From assembly GCA_002429245.1 (NCBI GenBank), contig DIZA01000005.1:14482-78481 (forward strand): a stretch of DNA of 64,000 nt, given 5' to 3'. Of the stretch, positions 43,406 through 52,264 are shown piece after piece (the stretch's first letter is position 1; every line of letters begins with the position of its first letter). Source of the DNA: Candidatus Saccharibacteria bacterium UBA6040. Lineage in GTDB: Bacteria > Patescibacteriota > Saccharimonadia > Saccharimonadales > Saccharimonadaceae. Both the position numbers and the translations under genes were made by a program. The notes under the pieces were generated by a model that was given only the letters and a program-made list of their open reading frames with translations, was not told the origin of the DNA and searched no databases.

Positions 43406-43711
43406 GTGGCAACCGCATCAAAAGTGACGCGCATCAAAGCATCGTCATCAACACCCCGGAAAGTCTCTAAAAAGACTCCTAAGGTAAAGAAAGAGCGCAA
43501 AGCTCCGACTAACCCTTTCATCAAGACTTTATTCGCCATTGGCGGCTACTTCCGCGGAGCCTGGATTGAACTTCGTCTCGTACGTTGGCCAACCCGTAGT
43601 GCAACTTGGGGACTCACGTTTGCAGTGATTCTCTTTAGTGCCTTCTTCGTCGTCGTTATTCTGCTGCTCGACATATTATTTAAGTTTCTTTTTGAAATAA
43701 TTCTAAAGTAA
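43406..43711 (+). CDS. secE: Preprotein translocase subunit SecE
   Basis: After a lysine-rich extension of about 50 residues, the protein has the SecE signature RGAWIELRLVRWPTRSATW and one C-terminal membrane helix. SecE stabilises SecY in the export channel. It is followed by nusG, the standard secE-nusG order. Confidence 0.95.
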   Translation: MATASKVTRIKASSSTPRKVSKKTPKVKKERKAPTNPFIKTLFAIGGYFRGAWIELRLVRWPTRSATWGLTFAVILFSAFFVVVILLLDILFKFLFEIILK

Positions 43712-43724
43712 GGATCAACACACA

Positions 43725-44270
43725 ATGTCAACCAATCGCTACGACTCATCACGACAATGGTACGCCATTCACACCTACAGTGGCTACGAAGAAAAAGTAG
43801 CAGATAGCATTCGCCAACGTATTAACGCAGTCGACATGGCCGACAAGATCTTCGACGTTATGGTACCTAAAGAAAAGCAAATCGAAATTAAAAACGGTAA
43901 GCGAAAAGTTGTCGACAAGAAAATCTTCCAAGGCTACGCTCTTGTTGAGATGAAACTAACCGACGAAACATGGTACATCGTTCGTAACACCCCTGGTGTT
44001 ACTGGCTTCGTTGGAACCAGCACACAACCAACTCCTGTATCTGACGACGAAATTCGTAAGATCAAGAAGCGTATGGGTGTTGAAGAACCAAAGCACTTCA
44101 TCGACTTCTCTGAAGGCGAAGTCGTCAGCATTACCGACGGTCCTTTCAAGGGCTTCGACGGCGCTATCTCTGAAATTGACAACCAAAAGGGTAAAGTTAA
44201 AGTTATGGTCAGCATGTTTGGCCGTGATACTTCTGTCGAACTCGACGCACTGCAAGTTAAAAAGGTTTAG
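43725..44270 (+). CDS. nusG: Transcription antitermination/elongation factor NusG
   Basis: The 181-aa protein has the NGN domain (RQWYAIHTYSGYEEKV to GVTGFVG) and a C-terminal KOW domain (VSITDGPFKGFDGAISEID). NusG binds RNA polymerase and couples it to Rho or the ribosome. It is in one operon with secE. Confidence 0.97.
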   Translation: MSTNRYDSSRQWYAIHTYSGYEEKVADSIRQRINAVDMADKIFDVMVPKEKQIEIKNGKRKVVDKKIFQGYALVEMKLTDETWYIVRNTPGVTGFVGTSTQPTPVSDDEIRKIKKRMGVEEPKHFIDFSEGEVVSITDGPFKGFDGAISEIDNQKGKVKVMVSMFGRDTSVELDALQVKKV

Positions 44271-44273
44271 TTC

Positions 44274-44639
44274 GTGTCTCCTGAGCAGTCATCGCCCAAT
44301 CCAGAACGCAAGAAAACAGTTCTCGACTTCACCGATGAGGATCTTATAAAAAAGGCTCAAGAGGTCGCATTTAATCCAGAACAACCACTTGATACCCGTA
44401 CACGAATTGTCGAAAATCTTTATCATGAACTGTACCGACGAGGTACGGAGATTAGTGTATTACGTCATGAAGCGGATCAGATTAAAGCGCTTTATGAGAG
44501 AAATAAAAATAAAGTAACTGCAGAGATGATATCGACGCTACGGTCACATCTAGAAGCTATTAGTACATACGACGCACTTTATACCACCATGGCCGCAATA
44601 CGATCAGCACTCAGCGAAGAAGTTCGGAGCAACTCGTAG
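44274..44639 (+). CDS. Hypothetical helical protein between nusG and rplK
   Basis: The 121-aa, mostly helical protein begins with GTG, 3 bases after the nusG stop, so it is co-transcribed. Conserved-looking polar segments are DFTDEDLIKKAQEVAFNPEQ and ENLYHELYRRGTEI. No domain is recognised. Its place between nusG and rplK is not a standard one. Confidence 0.7.
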   Translation: MSPEQSSPNPERKKTVLDFTDEDLIKKAQEVAFNPEQPLDTRTRIVENLYHELYRRGTEISVLRHEADQIKALYERNKNKVTAEMISTLRSHLEAISTYDALYTTMAAIRSALSEEVRSNS

Positions 44640-44750
44640 CTCTTCACAAACCAAGCAAAATAAAGTATAATAACTCGGTTACGCACTAGATAAAGCTTTC
44701 ATTCGTTGAAAGTGCTTCGCAATTATTTATTTAGTACAAGAAAGAAAATT

Positions 44751-45176
44751 ATGGCAAAGAAAATTATCGGAAATCTTAAACTTCGTATCCCAGCTGGTCG
44801 TGCGACTGCAGGTCCTCCTGTTGGTTCAACACTCGGTCAATGGGGTCTTAATATGATGGATTTCATCAACCCGTTCAACGACGCGACTAAGGATCTTATG
44901 GGTAAAGACGTGATCGTTCACATTCAAGTGTACGAAGACCGTTCATTCACATGGAACTCACTTGGTCAGCCAGTTGACGACATGATCCGCGAAGCAGCTG
45001 GTATCAAAAAGGGAAGCGCAAAGCCTCACACCGAAAAAGTCGGTAAGATCAGCCGTGCTCAACTTGAAGTTATCGCTGAAATCAAGAAAGACCAACTCAA
45101 CGCAATCGACGTTGATGGCCGAGTAAAGGTTATCGCTGGAACTGCTCGTTCTATGGGTGTTGAAGTTACTGAATAG
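44751..45176 (+). CDS. rplK: 50S ribosomal protein L11
   Basis: The 141-aa protein has the L11 pattern: LRIPAGRATAGPPVGSTLGQWG, the central KDLMGKDVIVHIQVYEDRSFTW and C-terminal RNA-binding part GTARSMGVEV. The ATG at 44751 has a AAGAAAG Shine-Dalgarno site; an upstream frame from 44706 lies in the leader. TATAAT at about 44667 gives a leader of about 80 nt. L1 is not next to it, as it would be in most bacteria. Confidence 0.96.
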   Translation: MAKKIIGNLKLRIPAGRATAGPPVGSTLGQWGLNMMDFINPFNDATKDLMGKDVIVHIQVYEDRSFTWNSLGQPVDDMIREAAGIKKGSAKPHTEKVGKISRAQLEVIAEIKKDQLNAIDVDGRVKVIAGTARSMGVEVTE

Positions 45177-45196
45177 TAGCTCAATCTCAATGAAAA

Positions 45197-45220
45197 AGCG
45201 CTCTTTATGGGCGCTATTTT
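45197..45220 (+). terminator. Terminator after rplK
   Basis: AGCGCTC pairs with GGGCGCT (45197-45203 with 45209-45215) and a T run follows. Confidence 0.75.
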
Positions 45221-45271
45221 GTTATAAAGAGAAGATTGTAAAAATAATCTTAAATATACCCAATTTGCATA

Positions 45272-45300
45272 TTGACGTAGCTCTTGAAATAATATATCAT
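45272..45300 (+). promoter_or_regulatory. Promoter of the toxin-antitoxin operon
   Basis: TTGACG (45272-45277) and TATCAT (45295-45300) are spaced by 17 bases. The ATG of the toxin gene lies 7 nt downstream, so the transcript is probably leaderless. Confidence 0.7.
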
Positions 45301-45307
45301 TTTTGGT

Positions 45308-45739
45308 ATGATACCTTTGGAGTTAAGATTTACAATCTGCTGGGCTATCTCTGAAGGAGGTAGTAACCCAACGCTTGAGTACCTTATTGAACTGCAAGGA
45401 ACCAATCCCGAAGCCTTTATTTCAGTCATTGATGGAATTGAGAAGCTCCAAGATAGCAAGTATCTGGGTCCTCCTCTCGTCATGCCCCTTCCAGTTAGTA
45501 AGAAAGTTCGCGACCTTAGGGAGTTACGCGTTGACGGCGGAAAGCCAAAAATCTTTTCCAGGATCGCCATGATGTACACGCCCCTACGTGAAATAATACT
45601 TCTAAACGGTGTATCTAAAAAGACTAATAAGGCGCTGCCCAAATTTACGTCTAAGGCCGTAACTATGAGAGCGCAACTAAATAGTAAGGAGATGAGTTAT
45701 GAAGAAATCCCTATCAAAGACATCCGAAATAGTCTTTAG
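45308..45739 (+). CDS. HigB/RelE-like toxin
   Basis: The 143-aa protein fits the phage Gp49-like HigB family, with LRELRV, a basic core and ILLNGVSKKTNKALP near the end, followed by lysine- and arginine-rich segments. Such toxins cleave mRNA on the ribosome. It overlaps the antitoxin gene by 41 bases. The toxin-first order is typical of HigBA. Confidence 0.8.
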   Translation: MIPLELRFTICWAISEGGSNPTLEYLIELQGTNPEAFISVIDGIEKLQDSKYLGPPLVMPLPVSKKVRDLRELRVDGGKPKIFSRIAMMYTPLREIILLNGVSKKTNKALPKFTSKAVTMRAQLNSKEMSYEEIPIKDIRNSL

Positions 45740-46145
45740 CGAGAGCGCAAACAAGCTAAGAGACTTACTCATAAAAACCGAAGATGCAGTCGGACTTCTT
45801 TTCGATGCAAAACTTACAAACAACATCGCAATTGACTTATATCAATTGCGGAAGAAGAGAAACATAACACAAAAGCAACTTGCCGAAATCATGCAAGTAA
45901 AACAGTCGAATATATCTAGGTGGGAGAAACCCGGATATCAAGGATATAAAGTTAAAGCGTTAAGCAAATTAGTCAGAAGCTTAGGAGGATATTTGGAAGT
46001 AAATATAAATTCAGAACCTAAGATCTCGTATGTACAAGAATTTAATTATCATGAAGAAATGACAAAAATTCATGCATACCCAGAAGGTGTTTTTGCATAC
46101 GCCCACCATTCAATTGATATTAAGCAAGTTATTACCGCTAGTTAA
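45699..46145 (+). CDS. XRE-family antitoxin
   Basis: The 148-aa protein has a central helix-turn-helix (LYQLRKKRNITQKQLAEIMQ, then KQSNISRWEKPG) and is followed by a segment that may bind the toxin. It should neutralise the upstream HigB-like toxin and repress the operon. Codons are richer in A and T than in the flanking ribosomal genes. Confidence 0.83.
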   Translation: MKKSLSKTSEIVFSESANKLRDLLIKTEDAVGLLFDAKLTNNIAIDLYQLRKKRNITQKQLAEIMQVKQSNISRWEKPGYQGYKVKALSKLVRSLGGYLEVNINSEPKISYVQEFNYHEEMTKIHAYPEGVFAYAHHSIDIKQVITAS

Positions 46146-46157
46146 TGAGGAAAATAT

Positions 46158-46634
46158 ATGAGAGTTTATAACGATTTTGCAATTTTAGCACGAGACAGCT
46201 CGATTGATGCTGACGATAGAATGATGTCGTTATTTAAAATTGTAGATAAGTTTAACGTTAGCCTTCCATCTAAGTCTTTTAAACAAATTAAAGAAATGAA
46301 GGACTCAGAAGTTAAGCTGTTGAGTTTTCCATATGTTATAGCATCGTCATGGAAGCTTGATCGAAAAGTAACAAAAGATTACGACGCCATCATTAAAATC
46401 AGGCTGATTGATCCTTCAGGAACCGAATTAGCAACAAGCATTAATGACGTCACGTTTAATCCCGGAAATTCAAGAATAAAAATTAGCGGTGAAATTCAAA
46501 AACTCGGCTATACAGTAGACGGTGAATATACCAATGAAATTACTTTTATAGATAAAAGCAGTAATGAAGAACTGTGCAAAGCATCAATTTATTTCGAAAT
46601 TGAGGTGCTTGAAGATATAGCCCTGGAAAGTTAA
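46158..46634 (+). CDS. Hypothetical protein, third gene of the toxin-antitoxin operon
   Basis: The 158-aa protein starts 12 bases after the antitoxin gene. Its second half (DYDAIIKIRLIDPSGTE, then EYTNEITFIDKSSNEE) looks like a beta sandwich similar to DUF6941 proteins. The function is unknown; the gene order suggests a three-part toxin-antitoxin system or a passenger gene. It ends before a strong terminator. Confidence 0.7.
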   Translation: MRVYNDFAILARDSSIDADDRMMSLFKIVDKFNVSLPSKSFKQIKEMKDSEVKLLSFPYVIASSWKLDRKVTKDYDAIIKIRLIDPSGTELATSINDVTFNPGNSRIKISGEIQKLGYTVDGEYTNEITFIDKSSNEELCKASIYFEIEVLEDIALES

Positions 46635-46641
46635 ATCTACT

Positions 46642-46677
46642 AAAAAAAGAATGACAGCTCGTTGTCATTCTTTTTTT
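46642..46677. terminator. Bidirectional terminator
   Basis: A perfect 15-bp stem (46642-46656 with 46663-46677) with a 6-nt loop is flanked by A and T tracts, serving the toxin-antitoxin operon and the convergent FAD oxidase gene. Confidence 0.92.
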
Positions 46678-46694
46678 AGTTTAAACAAGCTCCG

Positions 46695-48353
46695 TTAGAA
46701 CTTATCTCGAATATGCGAGAAGCTAAAGCCCCAGTCAGCGTTAGCCTTCTTGTGAGGGTTAAAGATGTGCTGTGGATCAAAGATATCTTTTGATTTACGG
46801 AATAGATCAACTATTTCTTTACCGTACATCTGTTCTAGCCACGGGCCACGGACCAGTCCGTCGTTGTGCTCACCAGACAGTGATCCCTTGTACTTCAAAA
46901 CCAATTCATCAACTTCTTTCATTGCAGGAAGGAGTTTCGCACGGTCATTTGGATCTTCGAGCTTCATCAAAGGGATGATGTGGAAGTTTCCATCACCCAT
47001 GTGCCCAGCAATTGTCGCCAGCAGTTTGTACTTCTTGATGATGTCACGAATTTGTGGCAAAAATTCAGGAAGGTACTCTGGGTTCACGATCAGGTCATCA
47101 ATGAATGGGGCAGTGTGCTTGTCTTTCACCTTACTACGTAGCAACTGGAAGCTGTTACGGCGCATAATCCAGAACTTTTCGCTGGCCGCTTCAGACGGAT
47201 CCTCTTCAAACCCGTTAATCTCGTAACGAGCACGGTACGGAGACAGCTCTTTGTGTAATGTCGTGATCTTACGTCGTACTTCAGCCTCAGTATCAGCGTT
47301 AAACTCAACCATAAGGACGAGTTTCGGGAAGCCACGGAGCAGTTGCATACCGTCAGGAATCAGCGTGAATAGGAAGTGGACGAAACGCACCGGACCAAGC
47401 ATCTTAAGGAAACTCGGCATGAACTTCATCACCAAAAGCAGTGTTGCGTCGTCGAAACTCTCGAATGTCGCAGGTTTGTGCTTCATAACAGTCTTAATGA
47501 CGTCACCAAGCTTATCAATGTCGTGCATGAACAGCACCAGAAGCCCTGAGTGCTTTGGACGTGGCACAAGTTTGAATGTTCCCTCGGTGACGAAGCCGAG
47601 CGTCCCTTGCGCACCAATAATCATCTGAGTCAGGTCAAAGATGCCTGTTTCACGATCCCAAACGTTCCAAAGGTTGTAGCCGGTCGAGTTCTTGCTCACA
47701 TTTGGCTTTGCTGCCTTGATCTTGTCGTAGTTCTTCTCGATCAGCTCAAAAAGGTCCTTGTAGACTTTGCCCTCGAAGTCGTCTTGCGCCATCTTTTCAT
47801 CAAGTTGCGCTTTTTTCAGAGGCTTCACGACACGTTCAACACCGTCAGCGAAGACAAGCTTTAACTGAGGAACGTAGCGTTCAGTCTTACCAAACTCTAA
47901 TGATTTCTCACCACCAGAGTTGTTATTGATCATGCCCCCGACAGACGCAAGGTCGCGGCTGGCAGGGTAGCTTGGCAAAAGGTAATCACCGGTCTCTAAG
48001 TCGAAGTTACGAAACAGAACACCTGGTTGCGTTACGGCTTTGTCGCCCTTCACCGAGATAATGTTTTGGAAGTACTTATTGAAGTCAACGATGATAGAGT
48101 CGTTAATCGCCGCACCCGACATGTCAGTCCCTGCGCTACGAGCGGTCAAAGATAAATCGGGATTCTTCTTTTTCTGTTCCGAAACGAGCTTTACGGCAGT
48201 CTCTACATCCTTGGTATTTTTCGGTTTAATGACTAGCTTTGGCACTAGCTCAAACATTGATGCGTCATGCGAATAGAACGAAAGTGCTTCAGCTGTATCA
48301 TCAAGATCCCCAGTGAACCCACGCTCCAAGAGTTCCTTTTTTATATCATCCAT
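46695..48353 (-). CDS. FAD-linked oxidase (GlcD/D-lactate dehydrogenase-like)
   Basis: The protein has a PCMH-type FAD-binding domain (ARSAGTDMSG, SVGGMINNNSGGEKS, IIGAQGTLGFVTEG) and a C-terminal FAD-oxidase domain with HMGDGNFHIIPL and SGEHNDGLVRG. It should oxidise D-lactate, glycolate or a related 2-hydroxy acid. TTGACA-18 bp-TATTCT ends 6 nt before the ATG at 48353, so this start is chosen over longer frames that begin at 48359 or 48437. Confidence 0.9.
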   Translation of the reverse strand: MDDIKKELLERGFTGDLDDTAEALSFYSHDASMFELVPKLVIKPKNTKDVETAVKLVSEQKKKNPDLSLTARSAGTDMSGAAINDSIIVDFNKYFQNIISVKGDKAVTQPGVLFRNFDLETGDYLLPSYPASRDLASVGGMINNNSGGEKSLEFGKTERYVPQLKLVFADGVERVVKPLKKAQLDEKMAQDDFEGKVYKDLFELIEKNYDKIKAAKPNVSKNSTGYNLWNVWDRETGIFDLTQMIIGAQGTLGFVTEGTFKLVPRPKHSGLLVLFMHDIDKLGDVIKTVMKHKPATFESFDDATLLLVMKFMPSFLKMLGPVRFVHFLFTLIPDGMQLLRGFPKLVLMVEFNADTEAEVRRKITTLHKELSPYRARYEINGFEEDPSEAASEKFWIMRRNSFQLLRSKVKDKHTAPFIDDLIVNPEYLPEFLPQIRDIIKKYKLLATIAGHMGDGNFHIIPLMKLEDPNDRAKLLPAMKEVDELVLKYKGSLSGEHNDGLVRGPWLEQMYGKEIVDLFRKSKDIFDPQHIFNPHKKANADWGFSFSHIRDKF

Positions 48354-48359
48354 AGACAT

Positions 48360-48389
48360 AGAATAAGCGTTAGAGCTATCCTCTGTCAA
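48360..48389 (-). promoter_or_regulatory. Promoter of the FAD oxidase gene
   Basis: On the - strand TTGACA (48389-48384) and TATTCT (48365-48360) are spaced by 18 bases. Confidence 0.65.
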
Positions 48390-48512
48390 TAACACTGGTA
48401 AAAGAGGTGGGATAGTGCTATAATATGGACATAACAATCAATGTTGGGAGACGAACGATTATTCCTAAAGAGTAATTCGCTGTCGCTAAAACCACAGAAA
48501 GGGTTAACACCT

Positions 48513-49541
48513 ATGGCAAAGAAAGCCAATCTGCTTGAAGAAGCAAAAAAACTAGGCCTCGATGTTTCTGAAAAGAACACCGTTGCACAAATCGAAGCAG
48601 CTATTGTTGATGCTCAAGATACAACTTTGGCACCTGCAGTCGCAGAAACTCCTGTTGCGTCTGAGGAAGTCACCGAAGAAGCTCCCGCTGAAGTCAAAGT
48701 AGCAAAAGCCGGCAAGCGAAGCGCAAAAGCAATCGCTGAAGCAGAAGCTAAGCTCGAAAAAGAAGCTCGTAAAGAAGCTGGTGATACATCATCTACTGAC
48801 GGCGAAGAAGCTTCAATGCCAAAGGGTCCAAAGCCCGTCACCCGTCCACTTCTTGAACGACGTGGCAAAAAGTACCAAGAAGTTGCAAAACTTATTGAGA
48901 AAGACACACTTTACACGCTCGCTCAAGCTGTTGAACTTGCTGCAAAGACAAGTCCAAGCAAGTTTGATGCCTCAGTTGAAGTACACGTTCGTTTGAACGT
49001 TGACCCACGCCAAGCTGACCAAAACATCCGCACAACAGTCAGCCTTCCAAACGGAACTGGTAAAACTATTCGTGTTGCTGTTTTTGCCCCTGAAAGCGAC
49101 CACGCTGCAGCTAAAAAAGCTGGCGCTGACGTCGTTGGTGACGAGACATTCCTCGCGCAACTTGATAAAGAACAAATCGACTTCGATATTCTTATCGCGA
49201 CACCACAGTACATGCCGAAACTTGGTAAATATGCTCGTCTGCTTGGTCCACGTGGCCTTATGCCTAACCCTAAGAGCGGTTCAGTTGCGACTGACGTTGC
49301 AAAGGCTGTAAGCGAAGCAAAGACTGGTAAAGTTGAATACCGTGTCGACAAGCAAGCTATCGTTCACCTTAGCATCGGTAAAGTAAGCTTCGGCGCTGAC
49401 AAAATCGCTGAAAACGCAAAGAGTTTCTTCGATAGCCTTATCAGCCAAAAGCCACAAAGCATCAAGGGTTCATTTGTAAAATCAATCAGCATGAGTACCA
49501 CTCAAGGTCCTAGCATTAAGATTGAAAACTTCGTTAACTAA
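48513..49541 (+). CDS. rplA: 50S ribosomal protein L1 with N-terminal extension
   Basis: The canonical L1 domain begins near residue 115 (RRGKKYQEVAKLIEK) and includes the signature LGKYARLLGPRGLMPNP. Before it lie a SAP/Rho-N-like helix pair (LLEEAKKLGLDVSEKNTVAQIEAA) and an Ala/Glu/Lys-rich linker, making the protein 342 aa against about 230 for a usual L1. The start is the ATG at 48513, with AAAGGG upstream. TATAAT at 48424 gives a long leader. The gene is 3.3 kb away from rplK. Confidence 0.95.
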   Translation: MAKKANLLEEAKKLGLDVSEKNTVAQIEAAIVDAQDTTLAPAVAETPVASEEVTEEAPAEVKVAKAGKRSAKAIAEAEAKLEKEARKEAGDTSSTDGEEASMPKGPKPVTRPLLERRGKKYQEVAKLIEKDTLYTLAQAVELAAKTSPSKFDASVEVHVRLNVDPRQADQNIRTTVSLPNGTGKTIRVAVFAPESDHAAAKKAGADVVGDETFLAQLDKEQIDFDILIATPQYMPKLGKYARLLGPRGLMPNPKSGSVATDVAKAVSEAKTGKVEYRVDKQAIVHLSIGKVSFGADKIAENAKSFFDSLISQKPQSIKGSFVKSISMSTTQGPSIKIENFVN

Positions 49542-49559
49542 TAACGAATCTCTCCAAAT

Positions 49560-49588
49560 AAAATCGCCTCCATCTCGGAGGCGATTTT
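49560..49588. terminator. Terminator after rplA
   Basis: AAAATCGCCTCC pairs with GGAGGCGATTTT across a 5-nt loop (49560-49571 with 49577-49588). It can serve both convergent genes. Confidence 0.88.
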
Positions 49589-49600
49589 CGTATAGCAGTT

Positions 49601-50374
49601 TCAGGCGGCGAGTCTTTGTGGTTCAGGACTCGCAAGTTCATACTCGTGTAATGCAAGATCGCGATCGGCGACTTGAGCTTCGGCTTCTTTGAGTTGTGCC
49701 GCCAGCACTTGTGCAACGTTTCTCAGATCAACCATTGTGAGTTGGTTCTTTCGCTCTTCTTCTTCAAGATCTTTGATCTTTTGAACTGCGATCTTCAAAG
49801 CTTCTTGCTGGGCTTCAAGTTTTAATTCTTTGATGTATCTCTCGGTGAGGTCGTAGAGGGTTGTTTCATCCATTGTTGCAAACTCACTAATACGAGCTGA
49901 TACCTCGAGGTGGATTTCACTACGGGCCTCAAGATTAGGCACGTCTTTCTGCCAGTAATAGCCAGGGATATCAGGGTTTGCTTCTGGGCGAGTCTTTGCG
50001 AGGGGGATGATTGTGTTCTCAATTTTTTGGGAATCCTGGAAATGAGCATCGCGTTGACTGGTAATCTCTTTCCAAATAACATCACGGACTGCACCGATAT
50101 TTAGCTGCAGATTTTCGTCGCCAAGACCATTAAAGATTTGAGCAACGAGTTCATTCTTTACTCGCCAAGTCAGCCAGTCTTTAAACTCACCATATTGAGC
50201 TTCAACACCTTCTTCGACGATTTGCTCATACGTCTTTATCTGTTCAGGTTGTTCAAGATATTCATCAGTACCACGAACGATCACTTCGTTACTATCAGTC
50301 GTTGGCTCAGTCGTATTTTTGGGTAGGGTAACCTCCGAGTAAGTGTTTACTTCGGGGGATACTACCAGTGTCAT
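49601..50374 (-). CDS. Hypothetical coiled-coil protein
   Basis: The 257-aa acidic protein has a disordered N-terminal third, a central region (YGEFKDWLTWRVKNELV to GYYWQKDVP) and a coiled coil over about residues 175-245. A CAGGAG Shine-Dalgarno site lies 6 bases before the ATG. It has no signal peptide or membrane segment. No family is recognised. Confidence 0.72.
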   Translation of the reverse strand: MTLVVSPEVNTYSEVTLPKNTTEPTTDSNEVIVRGTDEYLEQPEQIKTYEQIVEEGVEAQYGEFKDWLTWRVKNELVAQIFNGLGDENLQLNIGAVRDVIWKEITSQRDAHFQDSQKIENTIIPLAKTRPEANPDIPGYYWQKDVPNLEARSEIHLEVSARISEFATMDETTLYDLTERYIKELKLEAQQEALKIAVQKIKDLEEEERKNQLTMVDLRNVAQVLAAQLKEAEAQVADRDLALHEYELASPEPQRLAA

Positions 50375-50480
50375 ACGATGCTCCTGAGCTATGTTGATTT
50401 TGTAACGTAAGTGCGTTTTTTGTTCTTAGTGATAACTGCGCTTAACTCCAGTCTAGCACAAGCGGGAAGAGAGTAAAGGG

Positions 50481-52112
50481 TTATTTTTCGGCTGCAAGTT
50501 TTTCAGCTGCCGCAAGTTCCTTGGCCTCCATGGCACGTTCAGCTCCTAGTCGTGCAAGTTCTAGGTCTTCATCCTTGCTCACAAACTTCATTGCCCTAGC
50601 AATGTTTGGGTGAATCTCGGCGATTTGATCATACAAATCTTGAAAAAATTTACGATATGCGGGGTGACCTTGTGGAGTCGTACGAAGCTCAATGGTATGC
50701 ATCAATGAACGTGCGTTCGACTTCATGCTGAAGCGCATAATGTGGCCGAACAGCGTTGCGTACTGCGCTTGATCGACGTAGCCACGATCAATCAATGTGT
50801 CATGAAGTTTCGCACTGATTTTGAACGCTTCTTCGTATTGATCAGCCAATCCTGCCTTATCGATAACTTCTGGACGAACGTGTCCCAGTTCATTGCGTAG
50901 GTCTTGCCACTTTAAGCCATCAACCATGCGACCACGTTGTACATCGCGCCATCCGCCGTAGTCAATCTGACCTTCAAAGACATAGTCGACGAGTTCGAAT
51001 GCACGGCCAGCTTTAACGCGTCGGTTAAATCGCTCGCCGACATAGGTCTCGATAACTTTTTGCTTTTCTTCATCAGTTAAATGTGCGACAACCTCAAGAA
51101 CAAACTTATATGATTTATCACTCGAGTCGACAAGGATCTTTGCAACCAAGTCATCTTCAGTACCGTTAACACTGACAATTTCCGCATACGGACCAGTTCG
51201 TGGATCAACTTCTACGTCTGGCATTAATTCGTTTGCCAGCGCGCGTGACTCAACACGACTCGTGACCTTTTGCGCACTAATCAACCCACCGCGTTCAGGG
51301 TTATCCGTGCGTTCAAAGAAGACTGGCGCAACACCGCGAGCCGCTTCGAGGGCTTTTCGTCCCAGTTCATTCATTTCAGGCAATGGGTGAGCTTCCATGT
51401 TCATGATCATATTATGGAATGCCTGCGCGCTCCCAACGACCCCAACCGTTGCGCGAGTTGATGCAGGCAGGATTGAACGAATACTATCGCAAGCCTGTGC
51501 ATGAACAGCTTGTCGCCAACGAGCAGTTCGTGCTTCTTCCGGCTCTTTAGAAATAGATACAAAGTAAGCGTATATCTTTTGATATAAGTCCGAGTAAATA
51601 TCAAATATCTCATTCATTGAAGTTTCGTATTCAGCAAATGTTTTTGGGTCGAATTCTTTTGGTGTGTAGTAAGCGTAGTGATCTTCGGCATCTTTTGTGT
51701 CAAAGCGGAGATAGCGAGTAGATTGTTCTAGATACGCAGCAAGGCGACCCCATTCAACTTCTTTAGTAGCAATATTACTAATGCCTTCGAACACCATTTG
51801 CATTGGATACAGCTGCATGACAGAATCATCACCAAACTCTGTCACGACACGGTGCAAGAGGTCGCTGTCCTTGCTTCCCATACCAATAAACTCGTCGGCA
51901 AGAATAGTTAAGAGCTGATTGCCATTGCGTGATAAACGAGCCATGCCAGCTGCTACGGCCAACGAGTCAGATTCTGGCGTAAATGCAAAGACATTGCTAT
52001 CAAGATCAGTGACCCATGGTTCAATAGCATCACGTCCGGCTTCTGTGAGAGCAAGGACACCCTCAGCACTCTTCGTTACATACGCTTCTTTGTCTTCTAG
52101 GACTGTAGACAC
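50481..52112 (-). CDS. thyX: Tandem-domain ThyX-like protein
   Basis: ThyX makes dTMP from dUMP with FAD and methylene-tetrahydrofolate. This 543-aa protein appears to hold two ThyX-like halves: YLEQSTRYLRF and SIRSILPASTRATVG in the first, GHIMRFSMKSNARSLMHTIELRTTPQGHPAYR in part (positions about 485-515) in the second. Usual ThyX is about 220-250 aa. Which half is active is unclear. The GTG start has GGAGGTG upstream. It is divergent from dcd-tmk, consistent with a role in dTTP supply. Confidence 0.8.
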   Translation of the reverse strand: MSTVLEDKEAYVTKSAEGVLALTEAGRDAIEPWVTDLDSNVFAFTPESDSLAVAAGMARLSRNGNQLLTILADEFIGMGSKDSDLLHRVVTEFGDDSVMQLYPMQMVFEGISNIATKEVEWGRLAAYLEQSTRYLRFDTKDAEDHYAYYTPKEFDPKTFAEYETSMNEIFDIYSDLYQKIYAYFVSISKEPEEARTARWRQAVHAQACDSIRSILPASTRATVGVVGSAQAFHNMIMNMEAHPLPEMNELGRKALEAARGVAPVFFERTDNPERGGLISAQKVTSRVESRALANELMPDVEVDPRTGPYAEIVSVNGTEDDLVAKILVDSSDKSYKFVLEVVAHLTDEEKQKVIETYVGERFNRRVKAGRAFELVDYVFEGQIDYGGWRDVQRGRMVDGLKWQDLRNELGHVRPEVIDKAGLADQYEEAFKISAKLHDTLIDRGYVDQAQYATLFGHIMRFSMKSNARSLMHTIELRTTPQGHPAYRKFFQDLYDQIAEIHPNIARAMKFVSKDEDLELARLGAERAMEAKELAAAEKLAAEK

Positions 52113-52264
52113 GATACACCTCCATATTCCCCAATATTTTTGCGCAACTACCCAATTAATTTTAGTGTAGCATCAGCGTAAGCTCGCATGCAACGAAAGT
52201 TTGATGTGATATAAACATACGCTATACTGAAAGAAATTTGGGAAGATTGAAAAAGGGGAGTGTT

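Noticed and set aside
48923..49351. 142-aa open frame on the - strand
   Set aside because: It is opposite the L1 domain and reflects its codon bias.
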